A stretch of DNA of 56,076 nt from Paenibacillus naphthalenovorans (GCF_900099895.1 NZ_FNDY01000030.1:1-56076), one strand, 5' to 3'; counted from the stretch's first letter, positions 1-8,369 are shown. The notes: generated from the letters alone by a model not told the origin. Numbers and translations are program-made.

Positions 1-4
1 AATA

Positions 5-123
5 CGTTTGGTGATGATGGCGGAAGGGAACCACGCGTACCCATACCGAACACGACCGTTAAGCCTTCCAGCGTCGATGGTACTTGGACCGCAGGGTCCT
101 GGGAGAGTAGAACGTCGCCAAGC
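5..123 (+). rRNA. rrf: 5S ribosomal RNA
   Basis: The stretch starts with the usual GTTTGGTG 5' end, contains the loop sequence CCATACCGAACACG, and closes with GAGAGTAGAACGTCGCCAAG, which pairs with the 5' end. Length is about 118 nt, as expected. It sits directly upstream of a tRNA cluster, so this is the 3' end of an rRNA operon; the 23S would lie left of the window. Ends are accurate to a few bases. Confidence 0.95.
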
Positions 124-129
124 GAATAT

Positions 130-205
130 TCCCTGATAGCTCAGTTGGTAGAGCACTCGACTGTTAATCGAGTTGTCACAGGTTCGAGTCCTGTTCGGGG
201 AGCCA
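130..205 (+). tRNA. tRNA-Asn(GTT)
   Basis: Full cloverleaf with acceptor TCCCTGA, anticodon loop CTGTTAA (anticodon GTT), T-arm GGTTCGAGTCC and encoded CCA. First tRNA after the 5S, co-transcribed with the rRNA operon. Confidence 0.96.
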
Positions 206-210
206 AACTT

Positions 211-286
211 GCTTCCATAGCTCAGTAGGTAGAGTGCATCCATGGTAAGGATGAGGTCACCGGTTCGATCCCGGTTGGAAGCTCCA
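211..286 (+). tRNA. tRNA-Thr(GGT)
   Basis: Acceptor GCTTCCA, anticodon loop ATGGTAA (anticodon GGT), T-arm GGTTCGATCCC, encoded CCA. Confidence 0.95.
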
Positions 287-293
287 TACATAG

Positions 294-365
294 GGCCCGT
301 TGGTCAAGGGGTTAAGACACCTCCCTTTCACGGAGGTAACAGGGGTTCGAATCCCCTACGGGTCA
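294..365 (+). tRNA. tRNA-Glu(TTC)
   Basis: Acceptor GGCCCGT pairs with ACGGGTC; anticodon loop CTTTCAC (anticodon TTC). CCA is not encoded. Confidence 0.95.
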
Positions 366-371
366 TCCCGT

Positions 372-447
372 GGAGGCTTAGCTCAGCTGGGAGAGCATCT
401 GCCTTACAAGCAGAGGGTCGGCGGTTCGATCCCGTCAGCCTCCACCA
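372..447 (+). tRNA. tRNA-Val(TAC)
   Basis: Acceptor GGAGGCT, anticodon loop CTTACAA (anticodon TAC), encoded CCA. Confidence 0.96.
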
Positions 448-453
448 TTTTAT

Positions 454-529
<76 letters not shown>

Positions 530-549
530 GAGATGAATGATCTACATAT

Positions 550-624
550 TGGGGATTAGCCAAGCGGTAAGGCAACGGACTTTGACTCCGTCATGCCTAG
601 GTTCGAATCCTAGATCCCCAGCCA
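550..624 (+). tRNA. tRNA-Gln(TTG)
   Basis: Acceptor TGGGGAT pairs with ATCCCCA; anticodon loop CTTTGAC (anticodon TTG); encoded CCA. Confidence 0.96.
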
Positions 625-629
625 TTTAT

Positions 630-702
630 GAGCCATTAGCTCAGTTGGTAGAGCACCTGACTTTTAATCAGGGTGTCGTAGGTTCGAGTCCTACATGGCT
701 CA
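630..702 (+). tRNA. tRNA-Lys(TTT)
   Basis: Acceptor GAGCCAT pairs with ATGGCTC; anticodon loop CTTTTAA (anticodon TTT). CCA is not encoded. Confidence 0.96.
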
Positions 703-713
703 CGTTGTAAAAC

Positions 714-793
714 GCGCGTATGGCGGAATTGGCAGACGCACCAGACTTAGGATCTGGCGGGAGACCGTGGGGGTTCAAGTCCCTCTACGCGCA
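714..793 (+). tRNA. tRNA-Leu(TAG)
   Basis: Long-variable-arm tRNA with acceptor GCGCGTA paired to TACGCGC and anticodon loop CTTAGGA (anticodon TAG). CCA is not encoded. It is the last tRNA before the strong terminator at 798-845. Confidence 0.95.
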
Positions 794-797
794 TCCG

Positions 798-847
798 ATA
801 CATAAAGACCCTTGGAACAAAACTTCCAAGGGTCTTTATGTATTGTT
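798..847 (+). terminator. Rho-independent terminator of the first tRNA cluster
   Basis: A perfect 20-bp inverted repeat (798-817 with 824-843, loop of 6 nt) lies 4 nt after tRNA-Leu. It ends the rRNA/tRNA operon. Confidence 0.85.
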
Positions 848-975
848 CTCAAGAACGCCGCCGCTGCCCCTTGACAATCTCCTTGCTATATCCGTATCCA
901 CAGACTTTCTGCACTATGCCCAGAAGGGAATGAGGACTTGACGTGGCTCATACGGTATAAGGTATCAAAAAGAAA
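848..975. other. Spacer without a recognisable gene
   Basis: I see no convincing coding region, RNA or repeat here. It separates the tRNA terminator from the first operator-bearing promoter of the catabolic island. Confidence 0.5.
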
Positions 976-1042
976 TTGACAGATGGCATAAGTATGTTAT
1001 AATGTGAAATATAGAAACAAACTAATATATTAGATATTAGTT
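976..1042 (+). promoter_or_regulatory. Promoter with palindromic operator, copy 1
   Basis: A sigma-A type promoter with TTGACA (976-981), a 16-nt spacer and TATAAT (998-1003). About 17 nt after the -10 lies a palindrome with arms ACTAATAT (1021-1028) and ATATTAGT (1034-1041) around the centre ATTAG. The same promoter/operator layout occurs at 5295-5360 and 19427-19497. A dyad over the start of transcription usually means repression, and a GntR/FCD protein of this island is the obvious candidate regulator. That assignment is inference. Confidence 0.8.
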
Positions 1043-1168
1043 GAAGACAGTAAACCTCTTTGGTAGAAATTTGACGGGGATCTTGGAGTAGTGCTGCCAA
1101 ATCAAAGCCTCTGATAAGGAATACTAAGGGAAACGAATAATCAAATACAACAGGATGGGAGTGTAAAC

Positions 1169-1939
1169 ATGGGCTCAAATCAAGTGGCCATCGTAACTGG
1201 CGGTTCGTCAGGACTTGGATTATCCGTTGTTCAGCGATTTGCCGAAAAAGGCTTGACCGTGGCGATCGTCGATATTGCAGTGGAAAGCGGAGAAGCGCAG
1301 AAAAACAGATTAAGAGCTGAAGGCTATGATGTTCATTTCTTCCCGGCCGACGTATCTGATCAAGAGGGTGCCAGAGTAGTCGCAGAGAAAGTCGTTAAAG
1401 CATTGGGCAGTATTCATATTCTGATCAATGCGGCGGGAATCATCAGACGCTCACCCAATGTAAAGGTAACAGACCAGGAGCTTAAAGGTGTCCTCAATGT
1501 TAACTTAAATGGAACCGTTTACATGTGCCAAGCGGTTCAACCTTATATGGCTCAAGGCGGAGGCGGTGCCATTGTTAATTTTGCTTCGATGCTTGCACAT
1601 TACGGAAGCAAGAATTTGCTGTCGTACGCTGCCTCGAAAGGAGGAATCGTTCAAATTACGAAATGCTTGGCGGTGGATTGGGCTGAATATAATATTCGCG
1701 TCAACGCTGTAAGTCCTGGTTATATCGAGACACAATTGTCATCCGGCGCAACGAGGGATCCCGTATTTAAGGACAGAATTCTTTCGAGAACCCCGCAAAG
1801 ACGTTTTGGGTTACCGCAAGAGGTTGCTGCTGCAATCGATTTTTTGAGCTCCAAGGACGCAAGCTTTATTACGGGTGCCGTTCTTCCTGTAGACGGCGGA
1901 CTCCTCGCCGGAGATCCATCTTTATTCCCGCCTGCCTAA
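1169..1939 (+). CDS. Short-chain dehydrogenase/reductase (FabG-like SDR)
   Basis: A 256-residue classical SDR that would oxidise or reduce a hydroxyl/keto group with NAD(P). The cofactor motif TGGSSGLG is at residues 10-17, NAAG at 87-90, the catalytic Ser at 140 and the YAASK pair Tyr153/Lys157. The length is typical. The ATG at 1169 follows a GGGAGTG ribosome binding site. It is the first gene after the operator-bearing promoter at 976-1042, and the cupin gene follows 37 nt later, so the two probably form an operon. The substrate cannot be read from sequence; the setting suggests a hydroxy-acid or aromatic-side-chain catabolic step. SDR function is certain at family level only. Confidence 0.9.
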   Translation: MGSNQVAIVTGGSSGLGLSVVQRFAEKGLTVAIVDIAVESGEAQKNRLRAEGYDVHFFPADVSDQEGARVVAEKVVKALGSIHILINAAGIIRRSPNVKVTDQELKGVLNVNLNGTVYMCQAVQPYMAQGGGGAIVNFASMLAHYGSKNLLSYAASKGGIVQITKCLAVDWAEYNIRVNAVSPGYIETQLSSGATRDPVFKDRILSRTPQRRFGLPQEVAAAIDFLSSKDASFITGAVLPVDGGLLAGDPSLFPPA

Positions 1940-1976
1940 TATTTTTATAAATAATAAACAAATGGAGGAAAGAAAA

Positions 1977-2462
1977 ATGACACAAACACAAACTTTAAAC
2001 GACTTTACAAAAATGGTTGGATTACCGGATCAGGCCATTGATATTAACGAGATCCCTTGGGTTCCCCAAACCGATCGTGTATGGTTTAAACCGGTTCGTT
2101 TTGATTTGTCTACCGGACGTTGGATTAATTTATTGAGAGTATTGCCAGGCGGAATAGTAAACCGTCATCGTCATACCGGCGGGCAGGTCATGGCCTATAC
2201 CATCCAGGGCCAATGGAGGTATTTGGAAAGAACGTGGGTCGCTAAGCCAGGTACGTTCGTTTATGAGCCGCCGGGCGACATTCATACGCTTGTCGTTGAT
2301 GGAGAGGAAGAAATGATCACGCTCTTCATATTGGAAGGAACGATTCAATATTTGGATGATGAAGATCAAGTATATTATCAAGACGATGTGTTTACGAAAT
2401 TGAAGCTTTACAAAGAATACTGTCAAAAACACAATATTCCGGAAATCAACTTGCTGTACTAA
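1977..2462 (+). CDS. Cupin dioxygenase-like protein (2,4'-dihydroxyacetophenone dioxygenase family)
   Basis: A 161-residue single-domain cupin. The first metal motif contains His64, His66 and Gln70 (HRHTGGQ region), and His103 lies in the second motif (GDIHTLV), so a mononuclear metal site is plausible. Overall sequence resembles the 2,4'-dihydroxyacetophenone dioxygenase family, which cleaves a carbon-carbon bond next to a carbonyl. I chose the ATG at 1977 because GGAGG sits at the right distance; an in-frame ATG at 1962 overlaps that ribosome binding site. It is co-transcribed with the SDR upstream and followed by a terminator hairpin. The real substrate is unknown; related cupins can also be isomerases or lyases. 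Confidence 0.75.
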   Translation: MTQTQTLNDFTKMVGLPDQAIDINEIPWVPQTDRVWFKPVRFDLSTGRWINLLRVLPGGIVNRHRHTGGQVMAYTIQGQWRYLERTWVAKPGTFVYEPPGDIHTLVVDGEEEMITLFILEGTIQYLDDEDQVYYQDDVFTKLKLYKEYCQKHNIPEINLLY

Positions 2463-2527
2463 ATCGACCCGAGCCTCGAATGCTTGAATTGTCGGAAAAG
2501 CCGTGATCAGCGGCATGCAAGTTAAAA

Positions 2528-2576
2528 GCAAAAGTATCTATCGGCTCGTTGCGATGGGTACTTTTGTTTTTCAAGC
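2528..2576 (+). terminator. Probable terminator after the cupin gene
   Basis: Imperfect hairpin AAAAGTATCTATCG with CGATGGGTACTTTT followed by GTTTTT. It separates the SDR-cupin pair from the aldolase-kinase pair. Confidence 0.6.
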
Positions 2577-2640
2577 CATATACACGCTTTAGATCGGGTT
2601 CTTGTACAACAATTGTAAAATGAAGGATGGGGAACTCCTA

Positions 2641-3318
2641 ATGAAGAAAATAATTAATCCAAGGCCGCAAATTGATGAAGCAAAAATTAAACCTTTTCGT
2701 GATATGGCCGATGTGTTATCGTTATCCTGTGTGGTCGGAGATGCGATGCAGCGCAATCAGGTCATGAGGCATGATATGAAACCGAAAGCGGCAAATAAGA
2801 AAATCATTGGACCTGCCATTACGGTCAAATTAACCGCCGGCGATATTGTCGATTGCCTGGAAGTATTTGAGGTTGTAAAACCGGGCGATGTGATCGTCAT
2901 TGATGCTTTTGGGGAAACTGAAACCTCCATATGGGGAGGATTGATGTCCGGCCTGGCACGAAACGCGGGTGTGGCAGGTGCGGTCATTGACGGCAGCTGC
3001 CGAGATACGGATGAATCCAGAATGCTCGATTTTCCCATTACCGCGAAGGTTTCCGGTCCAAGAGCCGCACACACGGCGTATTCCGGTAGAAAAGAGCCGA
3101 TCGAAATTAATGTTCCCATAAGCTGCGGCGGTGTCATTGTTCACCCTGGCGATTTGATTGTAGCCGACGAGATCGGCGTTGCTGTCGTCCCTTATGACCG
3201 GTTGGAAGAGGTATATGCTTTGGCGCGTGAGCAGGCCGACAAGGAAATAGCGACCAGAGAAGAGATACTGAAAGGAGCGACTGTGGAAGAGTTACTTCGA
3301 AAATTCGGGAGAATTTAA
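2641..3318 (+). CDS. RraA-like 4-hydroxy-4-methyl-2-oxoglutarate/CHA aldolase family protein
   Basis: A 225-residue RraA-fold protein. In the class II HMG/CHA aldolases of this fold an Arg-Asp pair binds substrate and metal, and here it is Arg121-Asp122 in DGSCRD, with the GGLM motif at 99-102. True RraA (RNase E inhibitor) is a proteobacterial role, so an aldolase or oxaloacetate decarboxylase is more likely. The ATG at 2641 fits the upstream AAGGATGGGG better than a TTG at 2602. The DgoK-like kinase begins 18 nt downstream and is probably co-transcribed. A second family member lies at 7683-8342. Confidence 0.82.
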   Translation: MKKIINPRPQIDEAKIKPFRDMADVLSLSCVVGDAMQRNQVMRHDMKPKAANKKIIGPAITVKLTAGDIVDCLEVFEVVKPGDVIVIDAFGETETSIWGGLMSGLARNAGVAGAVIDGSCRDTDESRMLDFPITAKVSGPRAAHTAYSGRKEPIEINVPISCGGVIVHPGDLIVADEIGVAVVPYDRLEEVYALAREQADKEIATREEILKGATVEELLRKFGRI

Positions 3319-3336
3319 CGTAAAGGTTGGTTGCTG

Positions 3337-4332
3337 ATGTTTAGAATAACGATTGATACGGGAACAACCAATACCCGTGTAGTTTTATGGAAGGCGTATG
3401 ATGCCGTGGACTCGGCAACGGCTGAAACGGGAGTGAGAAATACCGTACTTAACGGCAGTAACGAAGCATTGAAAACAACGATCGGTGAATTGATTAACAA
3501 GCTGTTACAAGCCAACAATCTGGATGTAAGCGATGTAGATATCATTGCCGCGTCGGGGATGATCACATCCAATGTGGGGCTGGTGGAAGTGCCGCATATT
3601 CCCGCACCTGCAGGGATGGATCTGCTTTCAAAACATATGGTTTGCAAACGGTTTCCTGAAATCGTGGATAAGGATATCTGGTTTGTCCCCGGAGTTAAAA
3701 GCATTTCGAATTCATCTGACACAACAGAGGATCGTGTTACTGATATTATGCGGGGAGAGGAGGTTGAAACCTTTGCATTGGTGGAAAAACTAAATGTAAC
3801 CGGACCGGCGCTTTTTATTTTACCTGGATCGCATACGAAATTTGTTTTCTTGGATGCTCAAAAACGGATAACGGAAAGTCTTACGACGCTTACGGGTGAA
3901 CTGCTTATGGCTATATCGAATCATACGATCATAGCCAATGCGGTTAATAAATCTTATGCAGATGCTCTGCTTCCGGATCGGGTGATTGAAGGATATCAGC
4001 GGGCTAAACAAGCGGGCCTTGGTCGGGCAGCATTTTCCATACGTGTATTGGACCAATTCTCAGAACTTAGTGTGAACGAGAAAGCCAATATGCTGATGGG
4101 GGTAGTTTTTGCCGAAGATCTTCGGGCCATTCTTAATCATCAGGCGATCTTTGCTTCGCAGAAAATACCAGTTTATATAGCTGGAAAAGAGATCGTAAGG
4201 GATACTCTCGCGCTGCTTTTCAGCGTGGAGAAATACGAGGGAGAGGTCATTCCTGTAGATTCTCAAACGATGCATCATTTGGCAGGATACGGTGTACTTC
4301 GTGTTGCGGAATATGGCGGGTTAATTACTTGA
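3337..4332 (+). CDS. 2-oxo-3-deoxygalactonate kinase family protein (DgoK-like)
   Basis: A 331-residue sugar-acid kinase of the DgoK family, part of the ASKHA fold. The N-terminal phosphate loop DTGTTNTR is at residues 7-14 and a second ATP-site motif LPGSHTKFV lies in the middle. DgoK enzymes phosphorylate 2-oxo-3-deoxy sugar acids before aldol cleavage, and the preceding gene is a pyruvate-type aldolase, which fits. No Dgo-type aldolase or dehydratase is nearby, so the substrate may differ. The start is ATG 3337 after AAAGGTTGG; a TTG at 3331 is possible. A 138-nt gap with nothing recognisable separates it from the GntR gene. Confidence 0.8.
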   Translation: MFRITIDTGTTNTRVVLWKAYDAVDSATAETGVRNTVLNGSNEALKTTIGELINKLLQANNLDVSDVDIIAASGMITSNVGLVEVPHIPAPAGMDLLSKHMVCKRFPEIVDKDIWFVPGVKSISNSSDTTEDRVTDIMRGEEVETFALVEKLNVTGPALFILPGSHTKFVFLDAQKRITESLTTLTGELLMAISNHTIIANAVNKSYADALLPDRVIEGYQRAKQAGLGRAAFSIRVLDQFSELSVNEKANMLMGVVFAEDLRAILNHQAIFASQKIPVYIAGKEIVRDTLALLFSVEKYEGEVIPVDSQTMHHLAGYGVLRVAEYGGLIT

Positions 4333-4470
4333 TCAGGTCAATGAACATTTTGCACAGGAGCAGAATTTACAATTTACGTTGCTAGATGTAAAATGGCACT
4401 TAGAAATCATAAAGACAACGGGTGTATGTTTCGATAAACGGAACATGCACCTTGACTAGAGGGTGATAAC

Positions 4471-5118
4471 TTGATCATATTTGATAACAGCAACCTGCAT
4501 GAGCGTGTATATGTTTACTTAAGGGATAAGATACTAAATAATGAATTGAAGCCGGGTTCCAAAATCATTTATGAAGATATTATCAAGGAGCTTGGGGTAA
4601 GTCGAACACCGCTGCGGGATGCCATCAATAGACTAAAGCAGGACGGGCTTATTGATGTCAAACCGCGTTCGGGATCTTATGTCAATCTGCCTAATGTAAA
4701 GGATATTGAAGATTTGTATGATGTAAGAAAAGCTTTGGAACTCAAAGCCCTTACCATTGCGGCACGCACCATGTCAAAAGCTCAAATTCAATTACTGATC
4801 GATGAAGCGGACAGAGCTGAGGAATCCATCCGGAAAGGGGATATGAAACCCTTTTTTGAAGCCGACAGGAATCTTCATCGCACGATTATTCAACATTCCA
4901 ATAACCAATTGCTGGTCTCGATTATGAGCACATTGGAATTAAAGATTAAATGGTATGGGGTCATTATTACCAAAAATTCGGACAGACCTCGGCAGGCGAA
5001 CGAAATGCACAAGAAGATTTTGCAGGCTTTGTTCGATTCAAACATCGAAGAAGCCATACATCTAATGGATGTGCATATCGACGAGATTAAGCATCATACC
5101 ATTGAGGATTATTCGTGA
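4471..5118 (+). CDS. GntR-family regulator, FadR/FCD subfamily
   Basis: A 215-residue transcription factor with a winged helix (about 8-71, recognition helix near VSRTPLRDAINRL) and a C-terminal FCD ligand-binding domain. The FCD metal ligands are visible as Asp132, His136, His180 and His202. Such proteins usually repress catabolic operons and release DNA when an organic acid binds. It starts with TTG at 4471 behind GAGGGTGAT. It stands between the aldolase/kinase pair and the first amidohydrolase-Rieske pair, so it is a candidate for binding the TAATAT-N5-ATATTA palindromes found at three promoters of this island; the second GntR at 6996 competes for that role. Confidence 0.9.
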   Translation: MIIFDNSNLHERVYVYLRDKILNNELKPGSKIIYEDIIKELGVSRTPLRDAINRLKQDGLIDVKPRSGSYVNLPNVKDIEDLYDVRKALELKALTIAARTMSKAQIQLLIDEADRAEESIRKGDMKPFFEADRNLHRTIIQHSNNQLLVSIMSTLELKIKWYGVIITKNSDRPRQANEMHKKILQALFDSNIEEAIHLMDVHIDEIKHHTIEDYS

Positions 5119-5294
5119 TGGAGCAAGGAGGACGAATTTCAAGCAGGGATCGTACGATCACGTTTCCTTATCCAGTATGATCATGATTCATCCTCCGGTT
5201 CGCGGGGGGCGTGCTTGGAGCATGTTCCGATTTGCCTCATATAAAACCGGTTCTTTTTTCTCAAAATTGAAGTTAAAAATGGAACAAAAAAAGT
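5119..5294. other. Spacer without a recognisable gene
   Basis: No convincing coding region or RNA is visible. The only functional sequence I can support here is the promoter/operator that follows at 5295. Confidence 0.45.
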
Positions 5295-5360
5295 TTGACA
5301 GATTTGTGATATGTGTTATAATTTGAAATATCGACAGAATCTAATATATTAGATATTAGA
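5295..5360 (+). promoter_or_regulatory. Promoter with palindromic operator, copy 2
   Basis: TTGACA (5295-5300), 16-nt spacer, TATAAT (5317-5322), then a palindrome with arms TCTAATAT (5340-5347) and ATATTAGA (5353-5360) around ATTAG. The geometry is identical to copies 1 and 3. It drives the first amidohydrolase-Rieske pair. Confidence 0.82.
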
Positions 5361-5435
5361 TTCCTGATTGCCCAAAATGGAATCGTTTACAATAAAACGG
5401 TTTCGCGGCATGCAAACAACAGGAGGTTGAGACGT

Positions 5436-6551
5436 ATGGAAGCGTCTGCGACGAAGAAAGCTTCTAAGTTCAATCACGGGATTATCGATTGCGATGTGCA
5501 TCAGTGTGTCAAAAGCTATGACGATTTGAAGCCTTATATGCCGCGGGTATGGTGGGATCGATTGAAGGCCCACAATGCGACATTGCCTTTTCTCTTGTAC
5601 CGTCCGATCCCATTGGAACGCAGCGATGCAGCACCCGGCAACGGACTTCCTCCGGGCTCCGACCCCGAATTCGCGAAGGCCGATTTACTGGATCGCTACA
5701 ATATAGAAAGAGCGATTCTGACAGGCAACCTGTTGTCCATCTCGGCGCACAACAATCCGGATTACGCCGCGGCGCTGGCCTCCGCATTCAACGACTACAC
5801 GATGGATACGTGGCTTCCAAGCGATGAGCGCTGGTTGGGGTCGATTGTCATCGCAACGCAAGACCCGCTGCTCGCCGCCAAAGAAATCGATCGTCTGGGG
5901 TCGCATCCGAGAGTAGTTCAAGTGCTTATGACATCCGGATCACGCGAGCCTTACGGACAGCGACGCTACTATCCGATCTACGAAGCGGCGGTACGCAACA
6001 ACCTGGTGATCGGGATTCACGGCGGCGGGGAAGGAGACGGCATCAACCCGCCGACAACGGCAGCAGGGTACCCGACGACGAACTTTGAGCGCCACAACAT
6101 CCTGGCGATCCACCACATGTCGCAGTTGAACAGCCTTGTTTGTGAAGGCGTTTTCGAAACGTTCCCGACGTTGAAGGTGGCTTTCATCGAGGGCGGCTTG
6201 GGATGGCTGCCGCATCTGATGTGGCGGATGGACAAAAACTTCCGTGCGATGCGCAGCGAAGTGCCGTGGTTGAAGTACAAGCCGAGCGAATATATTTTGA
6301 AGCATGTCCGCTTGACGACCCAGCCGATCGAAGAGCCGGACAACAGGGAACTGGTTCAAATGCTCCAATTGATGCGAGCCGAAAAAACGGTAATGTTCTC
6401 GACGGACTATCCGCACTGGGACAACGACGCTCCATTATTCGTGCTGAACAAGCTGCCTGAAGAGATGCGCCGGCGGGTAGCGTATGAGAACGCCGCCGAG
6501 ATGTATCAGCTGCAGGAAAGAGGCTTGCTGGCAGGAGGTGTAGCGAAATGA
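5436..6551 (+). CDS. Amidohydro_2 family metal-dependent hydrolase/decarboxylase, copy A
   Basis: A 371-residue TIM-barrel protein of the Amidohydro_2 (ACMSD-like) family, whose members hydrolyse or decarboxylate aromatic and keto acids using one metal. The first metal motif is Asp20-Val-His22 (CDVH), a later His lies in IGIHGGG, and the terminal Asp is in FSTDYPHWD. The ATG at 5436 has AGGAGG 9 nt upstream; a TTG at 5427 is unlikely. Its stop overlaps the Rieske start (ATGA), so the two proteins are translationally coupled, an unusual partner for this family. Transcription comes from the operator-bearing promoter at 5295. A near-identical copy is at 19754 and a divergent one at 12693. Reaction unknown. 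Confidence 0.85.
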   Translation: MEASATKKASKFNHGIIDCDVHQCVKSYDDLKPYMPRVWWDRLKAHNATLPFLLYRPIPLERSDAAPGNGLPPGSDPEFAKADLLDRYNIERAILTGNLLSISAHNNPDYAAALASAFNDYTMDTWLPSDERWLGSIVIATQDPLLAAKEIDRLGSHPRVVQVLMTSGSREPYGQRRYYPIYEAAVRNNLVIGIHGGGEGDGINPPTTAAGYPTTNFERHNILAIHHMSQLNSLVCEGVFETFPTLKVAFIEGGLGWLPHLMWRMDKNFRAMRSEVPWLKYKPSEYILKHVRLTTQPIEEPDNRELVQMLQLMRAEKTVMFSTDYPHWDNDAPLFVLNKLPEEMRRRVAYENAAEMYQLQERGLLAGGVAK

Positions 6552-6904
6552 CGAAGTATGATGCCGTCGGAGTAGAAGAGCTTGAAGCCGGAGCATGCAA
6601 GATTGTAACGATTGCGGGAAAAAGCATCGGCGTATACTATAACGGCAAAGAATATTATGCGATCCGCAATGTGTGTCCTCACCAGCAGGTCGAGCTGTGT
6701 AAAGGGAAGTTCACGGGAACGACGCTGGAATCCAGGCCGCATGAATACATTTACGGAAGAGAAGGCGAGATTCTGACCTGTCCCTGGCATGCATGGGAGT
6801 TTGACGTGAAGACGGGGAAGGCACTGGTCGACCCGGACCGGTACAGAGTGAAAGTGTACGAGGTATCGGTTGAAAATAACAGAGTATGGGTGCATGTGGA
6901 TTAA
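6548..6904 (+). CDS. Small Rieske [2Fe-2S] protein, copy A
   Basis: A 118-residue protein consisting only of a Rieske domain. The cluster ligands are Cys43-Pro-His45 and Cys78-Pro-Trp-His81. Compared with ordinary Rieske ferredoxins (about 105 residues), there is extra sequence between the two ligand loops (about residues 51-70). It overlaps the amidohydrolase stop by 4 nt. There is no oxygenase large subunit or flavin reductase nearby, so it is not an obvious ring-hydroxylating dioxygenase component. It may be an electron carrier or a structural or redox partner of the amidohydrolase. The pairing recurs three times in this window, which argues that the two act together. Confidence 0.9.
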   Translation: MTKYDAVGVEELEAGACKIVTIAGKSIGVYYNGKEYYAIRNVCPHQQVELCKGKFTGTTLESRPHEYIYGREGEILTCPWHAWEFDVKTGKALVDPDRYRVKVYEVSVENNRVWVHVD

Positions 6905-6995
6905 ATGGTGTTTTTAGCTGATCATCATTCTCGTTAATTCTCTCGATAACTATAAATTTATGGGTCATATAGTATGGGATTCTGGGAGCTGAAAC

Positions 6996-7646
6996 ATGAT
7001 AACGCTTAAATTGGATCCGGAAGGGGATTCACTCAGTGAACGCGTTTATCTGTCTTTAAGACAAGCGCTCTTAAAGGGAGAACTTTATCCCGGTTTCCGG
7101 TTGGTCGTTTTAGATATCGCCAATTCTCTAGGGATAAGTCAAGCTCCGGTCAGAGAGGCCATGGAACGGCTGAAACAAGAAGGCTTGCTCATCAGCAAGC
7201 ATAACAAAGGTTCATTCGTATCCGATATTACGCAGAAGAAAATCGAGGACATCTATGAAATGCGGGAGCTGATTGAAGGCTTTGCCGTAAAGAGAGCGCT
7301 GCCAACATTGAAATCAAGCGACATCGATTATTTGAACCGATTGTATTCGGAAATGAAAAGGTGTGCCCAAGAGGATGATGTATTCCGATTGATCGAATAT
7401 GACATGCGCTTTCATGGTTTGTTCTACGAACGCTGCGGCAATGAAGTCCTGTCTCAGCAATGGAATCAGATCCATGTTCAAATCAAGAGATTCATAGCGG
7501 TTGCGACGCAAATCTATTTCCCTAACTTGGAAGCGGTTGCAGACAGCCATATTCCGCTTCTCCGTTCTCTGGAAAACGGCGACGTTCATGAAGCGGAAGC
7601 CATCTTTAGCGATCATATCAAAGTATGGTGGCGGACGAAAAAATGA
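6996..7646 (+). CDS. GntR-family regulator, FadR/FCD subfamily (second)
   Basis: A 216-residue GntR regulator. The winged helix spans about 14-76 with recognition helix around ISQAPVREAMERL; the FCD domain carries Asp136, His140, His185 and His207. It is clearly related to the regulator at 4471 but not a recent duplicate. The ATG at 6996 follows GGGAG. The second RraA-like gene begins 36 nt downstream, followed by the Tct transporter, so it probably heads and controls that operon. Either GntR protein could bind the palindromes at 1021, 5340 and 19465. No such palindrome is visible directly upstream of this gene. Confidence 0.9.
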   Translation: MITLKLDPEGDSLSERVYLSLRQALLKGELYPGFRLVVLDIANSLGISQAPVREAMERLKQEGLLISKHNKGSFVSDITQKKIEDIYEMRELIEGFAVKRALPTLKSSDIDYLNRLYSEMKRCAQEDDVFRLIEYDMRFHGLFYERCGNEVLSQQWNQIHVQIKRFIAVATQIYFPNLEAVADSHIPLLRSLENGDVHEAEAIFSDHIKVWWRTKK

Positions 7647-7682
7647 GTTGTCCAATAAAATCGGATAAAGGAGTGAGAAGGA

Positions 7683-8342
7683 TTGCCAGAATCCCAGCAG
7701 TATTATGATACGCTGCAAGAAAAGCTGTACTCCGCCGTTATTTCTGATATCCTGGATGCTCACGGCTACAGAAATCAGACCATGCATCCGGATATTCGGC
7801 CGCTGACTCCGGATATGGTTATCGTGGGACGAGCCAAAACGGTGCAGGTGGCTGATGTGCACCGGATTCCGGAAAAGCCTTATGAGAAACAGATTCAGGT
7901 TCTGGATGCGATTCAACCGGGCGAGATTTTTGTAGGAGCGGTCAACGGCTCTAAACGCTCAGCCTTTTTTGGAGAACTGATGTCAACAGCGACACAGGTT
8001 GCCGGCGGCAGAGGAGCCATCATCGACGGGATGGTCAGAGACGCCAAAAAAATTCTGGAATTAGGATTCCCCGTATTTTCTATAGGATTTCGGCCTACCG
8101 ATTCCCTGGGGCGAAATGAAGTGATCGAGTACGACGTTACGATCGAATGCGGCGGAGTTACCGTTCAGCCGGGAGATCTCATTTTTGGCGATATGGATGG
8201 CGTTGTCGTGATTCCAAAGGCAATAGAAAAGCTGGTCATAGAGCAGGCGCTGGATAAAGTCAGCGGAGAAAATCTGGTTCGCGACAAAATTCGTGAAGGC
8301 ATGAAAGTTTCAGAAGTGTTTCAAACCTATGGTATTTTATAA
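7683..8342 (+). CDS. RraA-like aldolase family protein (second)
   Basis: A 219-residue RraA-fold protein with GELM at 97-100 and the metal/substrate pair Arg119-Asp120 in DGMVRD, as in HMG/CHA aldolases. It is clearly diverged from the family member at 2641, so the two probably act on different substrates or steps. Start is TTG at 7683 with GGAGTGAGAAGG upstream. The TctC gene follows after 27 nt. Placement next to a tricarboxylate-type transporter fits a role in cleaving a branched di- or tricarboxylic acid to pyruvate or oxaloacetate plus a second acid. That role is inference. Confidence 0.82.
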   Translation: MPESQQYYDTLQEKLYSAVISDILDAHGYRNQTMHPDIRPLTPDMVIVGRAKTVQVADVHRIPEKPYEKQIQVLDAIQPGEIFVGAVNGSKRSAFFGELMSTATQVAGGRGAIIDGMVRDAKKILELGFPVFSIGFRPTDSLGRNEVIEYDVTIECGGVTVQPGDLIFGDMDGVVVIPKAIEKLVIEQALDKVSGENLVRDKIREGMKVSEVFQTYGIL

Positions 8343-8369
8343 AACAAATGAAAACTAGGGGGATATACG

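Larger units (their letters stand above)
5414..6904 (+). repeat. Near-identical 1,491-bp duplicated block, copy A
   Basis: This block, from just upstream of the ribosome binding site to the Rieske stop codon, recurs at 19732-21222. By eye I find one difference, a silent TAT/TAC change near 6485 and 20803. Flanks on both sides differ. Confidence 0.93.

Noticed and set aside
2641..3318. True RraA regulator of RNase E
   Set aside because: Firmicutes of this type generally lack the RNase E target, and the Arg-Asp pair and gene setting point to an aldolase.
6548..6904. Rieske protein as part of a ring-hydroxylating dioxygenase
   Set aside because: No oxygenase alpha or beta subunit and no reductase is encoded near any of the three copies.
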